Shown here piece by piece: positions 50,201-62,200 of a stretch of DNA of 64,000 bases; position 1 is the stretch's first letter, and each line of letters opens with the position of its first letter. The notes below the pieces were generated by a model that was not told where the DNA came from, did not search any database, and saw only the letters and a program-made list of their open reading frames with translations. The translations under genes and the position numbers were made by a program. Origin of the DNA: Branchiostoma floridae (taxonomy: Eukaryota > Chordata > Leptocardii > Amphioxiformes > Branchiostomatidae); contig NC_049985.1 of the NCBI RefSeq assembly GCF_000003815.2, forward strand, positions 5,036,488 to 5,100,487. Reading direction: 5' to 3'.

Positions 50201-53200
50201 ACTAAAATTGTTCAGGAACCATTGCTATTTTTTTTTCTTTTATGCTTTATAGGTGGTTACAGTGAATGCAACTAATAACATTCCATAATATGAACCTACA
50301 TCATAGGACATTTACAATGTATGTACTATAAAACCCAGTATGCGGACCAGTGTAGGTAAGGTGCAGATAGACACCAGAAATACCTGCACAGCTCCAATTT
50401 TACCTGCACTAACCTGCAATTGCAGCTGGTATTTCAAGCCCTGGTCGTGTGTGTGCCTTGCCTTGAATATATATCGGCGGGGATGCGTCCGTGTGCGCAT
50501 AACGTGCCTTATTGGACCGGGCTGCCACTTGCAGGGCGGGAGCGTAACCCCGGACCTCTGGGTGTCACGGTTCTCCTGTTCCTTCACTTTGTCAATTATC
50601 CTGCACTAGTGATGTATGGATAACTGTATGCAATGTTGGCACACCGTTTGTAACGAAATAAAGCATGATTGTGGTACATATCACCTTATGTTGGCTATGA
50701 TATAAGTGCACTCGAGTTGATATGTCAGTGACTGGGCAAATGAAAAAAGTCTAAGTTTCTGTCTTGGTAGGTATTAGTGCAAATTTTAGTTTTTACATGT
50801 AAGTCTCCTGTTGCAAAATGTTTCACATAACCAGTTAAGTGCATTTAGGCATAACACACTAGTCTTGTGCAGTAAGTACAAGCAGTTTAAGACTGGCATG
50901 TAACTTTTGATCTGCTCACACTATGCTGGGGCTGGATTCTTTAACATACTCTAACTGGCAGCTTAGGAGAAAATGACAACAATTATACAGCTGTTGTTGG
51001 TACTATACGTAACAGACAAGCACAGCCATAGACTAATGTTATTATGGTACCACCCACAACTCCACCCACAGAAGTTTCTCTGTTATTTACCCATTACTGT
51101 TCCAGAGTAATTTGTAACAACTTATTATTACCCACCACTCTTAGAAATTTGATTATTCCCAACCACGCAGCCACAGAAATACAATTAGTCCTATCTGCTG
51201 TGTCACATTAGTAAAGCCTCTGTAATGTGAAATCTTGTCTTCTGGAATGTCTTTCACGTTAATTTGTTTGTGTATTCCATTCAAAATACATTTTTCGTGT
51301 TACTTAGGTTTATCAGCTTGTCAAAGTCCGTTGCACGTGCAACGGATTAAAACTCTGCTCTGGTGCAAATTAGGAGCCGGAATGCCGTCCGAATGAAATT
51401 TTTTTTCTATTCGTGGCAATTCCTCGCAATTCTTACTGTATTCTAAACATTCGTACTGCGTTCCAGATATTCGTCCCCGTTCTTTTGGCTGGCTCGAAAG
51501 TTTTTGACATGTCAAAAACTGTCGAGGTGCATTCGAAGTGTAGGAATATCGAATGGCATTCCAAGTGGATTCTAACTATTCTAACTGCAGTCTGACCGCA
51601 TTCTGTGGCATTCCAACATTATTCGAAACGTTCTTATCTCATTCGATGGAGAACCGAAACAGCAAGCCACTTCGAATCCAGCCCGAATGTGGCCAAAAGA
51701 ACATCTCGAATGCAGTAAGAATTTCTAGAATACACTACGAATTCCGAGGAATAGAAAAGAATTTTCATTCTGACGGCATTCTGGCTCATTCCTTCTCGTG
51801 TGAAGGGGATATCAAGTCCATTTGGAATTCCCACTCGGAATGGCCCCGAATGTGTTACGAATTTTACAAATACTTCATTCCGACTGGTTCGGCTTGATTC
51901 CTGCTAATTCGATTTCCGTGTGAAGGCCCTATTAGTCAAAACACTTACTTGCCATGCCCTTGGTGCTGAATTGCCTATTGCATATCATACTTCTAGCTTC
52001 AGCCACAACCTTGTGCCTCCAGTTAGTTGCTATTTTATATTGGTGCTTCTTGCTTCAGTCTAACACTTGTGTGCCCAGTAACTTGTCCTGTCCTTGGTGC
52101 TGAATTGACTGCTGTATATAGTAGCTACTTTTAAGAATGCTTCTGGTGCTTCAGGCTTTCTTCACACTCTTGTGTCCCCAGTTACTTACCCTGTCCTTGG
52201 TGCTGAATTGCCTGTTGTAAATCTATATTGTACTTCTGACTTCACCCATACACTTATGTCCCCAGTTACTTGCTCTGTCATGTTGCTGGATTGGCTGTTT
52301 TTTATTGGCCCTTCTAGCTTCAGTCTAATACTTGTATATATATATATTATATATATATTGTATATTGTACTTCTAGCTTCACTGATACACTTGCGTCCTC
52401 AGTTAGTTGCCCTGTCCTTGGTTCTGAATTGGCTGCTGTATATTTGTGCTTGTAGCTTCAGTCACACAGTTCTGTTCACAGTTACTTGCCCTGTCCTTGG
52501 TGCTGAATTATGTTTTGTCCTTCTAGCTTCACCCCTACACTTGTTTTCCCAGTTACTTGCTCTGTCCTTGGTTCTGAATTGGCTGTTTTATATTGGTGCT
52601 AGCTTCAATCAAACACTTTTGTCCCCAGTTACGTGATCTGTCCTTGGTGCTGAATTTTCTATTGTATACTGTACTTCTAGCTTCACTGATACACTTGCGT
52701 CCCCAGTTAGTTACCCTGTCCTTGGTTCTGAATTGGCTGCTGTATATTTGTGCATGTAGCTTCAGTCACACAGTTCTGTCCCCTGCCCTTGGTGCTGAAT
52801 TAGCCATTTATATGGTAGCTTTTGAAGATTTATATGGTAGCTCTTGGTGGTTCTATCTTTACTCATACAATTGTGTCCCCGGTAACTTGCCCTGTCCTTG
52901 GTTTTGAATTGGCTGCTGTACTTTGTATCTATTTTCAAATAGAGCTAAATGGCACTTCTGGGTTAAGTCAAACGCTCAGGTCCCTGATGACTTGCCCTGA
53001 CTGATTTTATCTTGTTTACTATGGTGAGAGCCTGTTGATTGCCAGCAGCAGTTTAATAACTCCGTGGGGGACTGGCTCGATCAACCATACAGTTGACGAC
53101 ATGACTAATAGAAACTCCTATGTTTCCCCCTTAGGCCTAGGTCCCATTTACAAACTGTGCCCTGGCCGGATGTTTTTGCGGAAATGAAAAATAAAAGCGT

Positions 53201-56200
53201 TTATCACGGAATATACACAAATTATTCTTATGCCTATTTTGTTTACATTGTGTGTCTTTTGTTACCTTTTATATCATATTTTTGTTTCCAAAAGCTATCC
53301 GGCTGGACCCTGGGTTGGGTATTGGTACCTAAGCCTTGCCAGTCTACTTATTATAGTTGTATATGTATCCAAAACAGGACTGCAATACTGTTTAAACCCT
53401 TTCACTTTATTTCTATTTCTTGCTCATTTGTTCTGACCTGTTAACTGGACATTCCTGGTGAACCCAGCTGCAGCCAGTGTGCTAATGATTTTTGATTTCT
53501 CTTGATTAGCTCATCTCTCTCAAACCACAGACCAGAAAGGAGGTTGTGGCCCCTTAGTGTAGCCCTGAAATTACTATCTATTGATCAGTTTCGGCTCATT
53601 TTTCTCAGTGCTCCATCTTGGCTTGGTCAATCAACCTTCAGCCGGAACCTAATCTTTTCTTTCCTGTTTTTGTTTACAAAAGCTCAACCTGCAAGCATGA
53701 GTACCAGCTAGAATAGATAAGTTTATAAAAGCATTCAGGAAATCATAGATATTATGTCAAGTGTTTAATAAGGAGGAACACACCATGAATATCTAATATG
53801 GTCTTAAGGTCTCTAGAGATCTACAGACTGTTTCCTGTTTTGTTGCATGTGCAGCTCAGAATTGGTCAGTGATGTAGAATACATGTATTTTCAAACAGCA
53901 TAATTGTGTTCATTAATATAGAATATAAACAATTTCATGAATCTCCAAAAGCATGTAACTGAGTACATTGTGCCATTGATGCAGAGATCTGACTTAAGAT
54001 TGCCCCACCCTAGATTTCATGAGTTGATTGACAGGGGACCTATATTTCTGAGCTGACTGACAGGGGAGACATCTGATACCATTTTGACACCTGATGCTCA
54101 GGATCATCCATCATCGTAACCACCCCAGTGACTGGGCAGATATATTATATATCACAGCAGCCAGAAGGAACAAGGATTTGCAAATCCATTTGGAGAAATT
54201 ATTTCTACTGCATCTGAAATAGAAACATTTCCTTGCCCTACAACTGAAAAAAGTCTTATCATTTATGATGACATTAACATTACATGGCAGTGCCCAGAGT
54301 TATTTGGATTTGTTTGGATTAGATTCCTTTAGATTCCAAATCATCTACTGCCTGTGGGAATCTATTGTTTAAGGATTTCATGAAGCTCCTCTACCGCAAA
54401 CTCAAAACTACCACTCTTGCTATCCCGAAATTAAGTCCCCACAGTCTTATGATATGATTTCACGTAGGGGAAAGGTGGTTTCCACAATGTCTCTATGTTC
54501 CCAGTCGAGAAAATTCAGTAGTACAGTATTAACACAAAGGAAATGCATATGATTAGTGGTGATTTTGTCCTAGAGAGGTCACAGTGAAATAAGTAAAAGC
54601 ACAGCAAACATCTCAAGATTTACAGTTTGGAAGTTACCACATGTCAATGAGAAGTAAGTGATTGCCTGAGTGTGATGACTGTATTTATCTGGCTTGTGTC
54701 ACAGGTCAATTACAAGGTTGACTTCAACAGTGCACAGGGCTCACCCTGTTTCCCTTCATTAGTCTTTAAACTCTTTACTACGTGCATACCCACATGCAGA
54801 ACCCAAAAATAGAAGCACAAAATTGCACTGCAGAATCTCAGTGACCTGTCCTTGCTCGGGATCTGAATTATCATTGAGGAGTTCAGATAGCAATATTGGA
54901 TATTATCAGGAAAAGATTAATCTTTGTAGACACAATAGGTATGGATATTGTCTCATAGATCAAGCTTAAGACAATTTTGGTATCAAATTTATTGTTTAGA
55001 ATGCACGTCATATGATATTGCAAAGCCGTAGATTGAAGAAAATACACGTACAGGACGTATTTCACACATGGAATACAGGAAATATGTTAGGCAAAGATAT
55101 GACAAGGTGATTGTAATTATCGTATGTTGCTGTAAAACATCTTACTGCTATGCATATTCCATTAAAAGTCTACTTTCCAAGATACATGTATTGCTTGATC
55201 TGTGAAAGGCAATTTTGAGAACTAAATTGAAATTCTAGTTACAAAATTATTTAGATATTTGTGCAGGCATACCATTCTAAGAGAAGGTCTTATTCCTGTC
55301 TTTGAATCACATTGTAAAGTTTATTATCGTATTGGACAGTCTCATGCTTATCTTTCTGTGTGAAACACTTTATAACTTTGCCCCACTCTCAGATGTGGTG
55401 TAATAGTGCTCAAAATGCCCACTTGCACTCTTGCAAATGCAACTGCATTTTGCTTGGCGCAACTTGATTTTAAACCCAGGTAGCGCAGTTTGCAACCTGA
55501 AATTTTGCAGTAACTGTTGGAACACCACTTTCCCCCCACCTACGTGCATAAGCTTTTGTATTTATTTCTTGATAAGATAAAACATAAATGATTACATGTA
55601 ACTGGAATATGAAAGATGGATAAGTAGCTGATTTGAAGAACTTCAAAGTGGGGCAACCTGAAATGTTGATGGCACAACCTGGCTTTTGATTCAGCTTGCC
55701 TCCTGGGCAACCTGGTAGTAGAAAGTATTTCCTGCACCGGGGAAAGAAACACCTTGAGGTGGCCTCCCTTTCTTCAGCAGACTGGCGGCAGGTGGAGTCT
55801 GGGGCAGGATGGGAACCCGAGGCCTGGCAGGAACGTGCCTCCCGGTACACACCGGACTGATCGTGCTAATGCACAACCGTTGTCAGACATGGTTTAGTCA
55901 TCAGCGGGGTGGTAATGTAGGCGGGTGACATTGAACCTGTCATGTAGGTCACAGCTGCCTGGGAATATGTAGAACCTGTTATGTAATACACATCAGTCTC
56001 CGTATATTCAACCTGCCATAGTGTGTAGGTGTTTTAGTACACTGAGCCTGGAATATAGTTTGTAGGCCTTATCATACATCAATCAAAATTTCTATGCAGT
56101 GTTTACTAGATAGGTGTTTTGGATACGTACACTGAATCTGCCTTTTACATTTGTAGGTCACAGCTGTCTGAGTATATGTAGAACCTGTGATGTAATACGC

Positions 56201-59200
56201 ATCAGTCTTTGTATATTCAACCTGCTTTAGTCTGTAGGTGTTTCTGTACACTGAAGCTGCCATATGGTTTTTAGATTTTATCGAATGTCAATCAAACTTT
56301 TTATGAAGTATTTACTACTATAATATCTATTAGATGTTTCGGATCCGTACACTGAATCTGCCATATACATGTAGGGTGTAGGTCTTTTCTTCATATATCA
56401 AACCGTCCCTGTAGTAGATAAGTTTATCTATATATATTTATTAATCTTCCATAAAGTATGTTGATACAGTAGGTGTTTCTGTACATTGAACCTGCCATGT
56501 AGTGGCTTTTCTTTATATTAGACCTTCCATGAATTATGTCTACAAGGTGTTTCCATATATTAAACCTGCCATGTAGTGTGTAGGTGTTTCCGTAAATTGA
56601 ACCTTCCATAAAGTTTGAAGATGTTTCCATATTCAAACCTAGTATTACTATTAGTGTGTAGGTGTTAAGTGCATTGAACTTGAAGCAGTCACGTAGTGTA
56701 TACTAGGTGTTTCTGTTCAACAAACCTGCCATGAAGTATAACACCAGTTCACCTTTATCCGCGGGGTAACCTAAATCCGTTGTTTTTAAAAACAGGGTAC
56801 AAAGGAAGCTTTTTGGGATATCAAGTCGACGGACGGTGGTTTAAAACGGCAAACTTTTGAAAATACTGCAGTTTGAATCCACCGTCCGTCGACTTGATAT
56901 TAGTCCAAACATTTGTTTTTAATAACGAATATAGGTTACCCCACGGGAATAGGTGAACTAGCGTAATAGTTTTTTCCATATATTAAACCTTCCTTAGAAA
57001 TAATTATATAGGTGTGTTCATACCTGCCATGAAGTGTGTATATAGGTGTCTCGTACATTGAACCTGCCATAAATTGTGTGGGTGTTTCCATATTCAAACC
57101 TGGCATAACGTGCGTAGGTATTAAATGCACTGAACCTGCCACGTAGTGTGTACTAGGTGATGCTGGTGTTTCTATTCACCAAACCTGCCATGAAGTATAT
57201 GATATTATAACGTTTTTCCGCATATTAAATCTTCCTTACAGGCGTGTTCATACATTAAACCTGCCATGGAGTGTGTACTAGGTGTTTCCATATATTCGTG
57301 GTTCTCCCGTCATTTACGACGGATGAGCGTATATTAAACCTGCCATAAAGTGTGTAGAAGTTTCCGTGCATTGAACCGAGCCATATACATGCAGTGTACA
57401 GCTGTCTCCATATATATGAACATGTCATGAAGTATACAGGATATACAGGATGAAATACATAAAACCTGTTACAAGGCATACTGGTGTCTCCATTACTCTC
57501 CACATGTAACGTTATATAATATAGCCTGCTACATGGTATTCTGTAGAATAGTTATTTGCAGTCACCTTCAACTTGTTCAAGGTTCAAATTGGATATCTGA
57601 ACCCTGACATTCACTCATTGATGGGAACTGTGAATAGAAGAGAAACACTGCACAAAATCCAATCATTAAGTGAATAACCTTAAGAAATAAATTTGACCGA
57701 TGGTAGTGTGTACAGCTCAATATATTAAACGTGTCATGTAATGTGCAGGTGTCTCCATATAACGCTAGTTCACCATTATCCGCGAGGTAACTTATATTCA
57801 TTCTACTTACAAACAGGGACTTTAGGAATATCAAGTCGATGGACAGTGGTTTCAAATTGCATTTTTGTTCGGTATTTTATTGCAGTTTGAAACCACCGTC
57901 CGTTGACTTAATATCCCTACATACCCTAGTCTTGAATACAACGGATAAAGGTTACCCCGCAAATAAAGGTGAACTAGCGTTACATAGAACTTGTTACGTG
58001 GCATACATGTGTCTCCATACATTGAAACTGTTATGTGGCATACTGGCATCTTCATAACACTCACTGACGAGCATCCCCATCCATATACATATAGCCTTCT
58101 ACCTGTTATTCTGTGGAATAGTTATTTGCAGTCACCTTCAAGGTTCAAATTGGATATCTGAACCCTGGCATTCATTCATCTAACACTAGTACTAGTTGTT
58201 AGGGAATTCGAAAATCATAATCCATATATTGTGTATGCGGGATTAGCATGCATATAACGCAACACTCTTATCGAAAAGTGTGTGTATATGATTGCCTGTA
58301 AGTGGATGAAACTTTTGATGGCCCTGGTTGCGTAATGATGTTGGCACGCAGACAGGGTACCTCTACCCTGGAGATTAAATCATACATCGGTAACATGATT
58401 TATCCTCTAGTGGCTGACTCTTCGCCCTCTGTGGGGTTTCTCAATTGAAGGAATGATTTATATGTACCTGAACAAGGACAAGTATATAGATCTGCTGATG
58501 TTGACAGTTGTGTTTTATTAAATATGCCAAGAAGGTTATCCTTTCGGTATTGTTTATACAATGTCATGTACAAATGTATGTATGCGTGTGTGTGAATGAA
58601 CAGCATAATCTGATGAGAAGGCTTGGATGGGTTTATTGATATTCGGTATGTCGATAGGTCTTGATGAGACCTTGAAATGTATAGATTCTGGGCTTGTTAC
58701 AATACTGCAGCAAAATGTCTGGTTTTGCTTCTGTGAAAACAGACTGAGATATTGTTCAGTATGTTTGCTTGGTTTCTTCAGAGGCGGCGGCACCATTTTT
58801 TAGTTGTGGGGGCAAAAATTTGTCATATCACTAAATCGAGGGCCGAAGGCCCGAGGCGTCGCGCACCCCCGGAAAAATTTCAAATCTAAACCCTCTGAAA
58901 CGCTATTTCCTGTATTTTGGGGGGCAAATTTCGCTGCCAGGCTAAGCTAACTTCAATGACATTTCTATCAAAAATACACATAGTTTTATCTTTAGTTACT
59001 GAGGGCGACACCCCCAACATATTTTCACCATTTCGAGCGGCGAAGGTACGAGCCGTTGCAATGTAGCTTCTGTAAATTTTTGAAACCTAGACCCTCTGAA
59101 ACACCATTTTCTGTATTTTGAGGGACAAATTTTGCAGACAGACTAAGCTGAATTTAATTAAACTTCTAGTAGAGAAAACGATTTTTGAGGGCTACGACCC

Positions 59201-62200
59201 ACGCACCAACATATTTTGCACTACGTCGTCGTGAGCCCCGAAGACGCAAGCCGCCGCAAGGGAGTTTTGGAGAAATTTTTAAATCAGGACACTTTGAATG
59301 CCATTTCCTGCATTTGAGGGGAACATTTTGCTTGTAAACAAATCTAAGTTTGATAATGAAATTTCTACTAGAAAAAGGTCGTGGGGGACGACGCTCTGGT
59401 AGCATTTTCCCACTATGTCCAGTGCCGATGGCGCAAATCCTCACAAGGGAGGTCCTTTGAAATTTTGAAATCTGGATCCTCTGAAACGTCATTTCCTGCA
59501 TTTTCAGGCCCAAATTTTGCCAGTAGACTAGCGAGATTTAATGAAATTTCCATTAGTGAAAATATACACAAGGGTTTGATTTTGAGTGTTTCAGCTTATT
59601 TTCCCCCACGACCTATTTTTTGTGGGGGCGGCTGCCCCCACTGCCCCCATGGTGCCGCCGCCACTGTTCTTTATTTGGATTTTTCACATTGTGAAGGGGA
59701 GGGCAAAACAGGTGCAAAATGCACCTTTGAAGGCTTCCCTCCCGCACATAAAAACATATACATTGCACAACGTAGACTATACAATAAAGTATACAAAAGT
59801 AGCATCATCATAACAATATCAAAATCCACATTAGTATTAGGCATAATCATGGTACATTATGGCACAAAATGAAAAAAGCGAGCAAAAACTAGCGTGGTCT
59901 TGATGCTACGCATGAACTGCAACCACAGCAAAGTGGTCCAGGTACAGGGAAGATCAATACAGTAGCTGGTACTAAATCTGTTGTATGTAGCCTTCAAAAG
60001 TTTTCATTTGAATGATGTTACGTCAGACTGATTGCCACTGGTTGGTGTGTTCCTGCAGGCCAATTTAGTCCGTAGATTTGCAGGAAATGAATCTAGATTT
60101 GTAGGAAATGAAAAGTCAGGAATCGGAGGATGGCATGTGAGAGTGAAGCATGTCTTGTGTGAAAGGGACATGGATATGCCAAAAAGTAGTATTACTCAAG
60201 CAACTGGATATGATTTTGGAAACATTCACCACTGTGACAGATGTTTCAGACAGCCATCCGGTGTCTTTCGTCAGTGACGTATCTTATTACCTGGATGTCT
60301 AACCTTCATCGATGGACATGGTTGTGTTATATTTTGTCAAGAGATTTTACAGAAATGTACAATACTTTACAGATGTACATGCATAAGATCTTTGTACATA
60401 TTGATTTCTTGTTTTGTTTTTCAGCACCAAGTCCCACACATCCAACTGGCTCCCTCCCGCCCAGAGCTGGGCCTGCTGCCACGGGCTGCCGTATGGCTGG
60501 GAACTGGCAGTGGACAAGCACCGGCAGACCTATTACATCAAGTAAGTATACATCAAGGAGTGCCTCCACTCAAGAATAAAGCTTCACTTTGTACGTCTGA
60601 ATGAAACAACGTTTATGTCTCTGCGGTGCTCAGTGCAGTGGGCGAGGGTCGACGGCGCACCTGCGCTTTTAATCCCCTGCTTCCCTGTGGTCTACTGGTA
60701 TGAACTGTCTGTCTTGTATGTTTCATATGTCTTGTTTATTTGGATGTGTCAATTTGGCAGGAGTGGGTTGGTGGGAGCTCGGCGGACAAGTAACCTGTCG
60801 TGGGTAGCTTGACACATCCCTTCTTCTTGTATGTTCTTTGAAATGTTGTAAAAAAAAATGAAAACAGTGAAAAAACCTCTTGTCCCTCTTGTCTAGTTTT
60901 CTTTCTTTTTGATTTTGTCATACCCCAATTAAATTACATCAAGTAAGTCAGTTCAGCTATCTCCTGGACTGCACTCTTCCATGAATTTAACTAATAAAAA
61001 AAGTATATAAATGTTGATGACATAACCTGGCTTTGTCTTCTGCCTGAAAAAATATTTCCAGCACTGTAGCATGACGTAACATCTAACCTTGGACGGAAAA
61101 AGTAAATAGGCAGATCGAATGAATCAAATATTTCAGCCAATGTTTTCTCAAAACTGAGCCTTATATCTGTTTAGTAGTTGTAAATCCATACCAAAAATTA
61201 GATTTAAAATTTGAACTTATCCTTGCTGCCAATCCCCGTAATCAATTCAGATTCACTAGCATGACATCACATCTAACCTTGGACGAAGAAGGTTTAACCA
61301 GCTCATGGCGACGAGTGATGATACATGCAGGCAGTAGAGTCCAAGGGCAGAGTGACACTCAACAGAACTAATTCATATTCGACAAAACGGTTTGATTAAA
61401 TTTCCAAGTCAAATGAGAGAGTGATTAATTACTTCCAAACATCAACAATGGTTTTTGTCAATAGGGGGAGTAATCAATGTATAATTGTGTGTCACGTGTT
61501 CTTTGTTAAAGGGCAGGAAATTGTCCCTTGATCAAATCTATCCATTGGGTTTTAATTGACTTCTGTAATGCTTGCCGATGGGAAGCATATCACTTTTGAT
61601 CATGCAGTGAAACTGTAACTCTGTTGATAATTGGTAATACTGCACGTTAATGCAGACCATGAATCATTGAGTTGACACTAGATATTGTATCCCAATTATC
61701 AAAATTAAAGATATTAGGGAAGATATTTTCAAATGTAATGTTTTCTTCTCTTCATATTAGATGCCAAATGATGATAGCCTGAGTATCATCCTCCGTAGTA
61801 ACCACTGGCTCACGACTTTCGCTGAGCCAGCGGTTACTACGGAGGATGATACTCAGGCTAAAATGATGATAAGATTAAGACAAAAAGTTTGGAAACTTGA
61901 AAGTTCCACCTCCACTTTTCTGTCTTTAATAGATTAGAATAAGACGTGGTTTTTAAGCACCTATTATTGATAACAATGGGAATTCTCCGCTGGTTGTCCC
62001 GACCTTAGGTGTGAACAAAGATCGCAACGCTATCGCTTGTGCCGAAGAACTCTATCGCTTTTGGGGAGACCTATCGCTTCTTTACCGCTTCTACAGTGGT
62101 CCTTTGTCCTGCTATCGCATTTGTCCGTTTGCGATAGAGTAGGGATTTTTGGCTCTACTAGTGTGGGGGATCAGTTTTTTTTCTGAACCGTGGAACAAGG

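Noticed and set aside
59166-59872. Overlapping frames of 115 and 163 codons
   Set aside because: They lie in the internal repeats of a non-autonomous transposon and resemble no protein.
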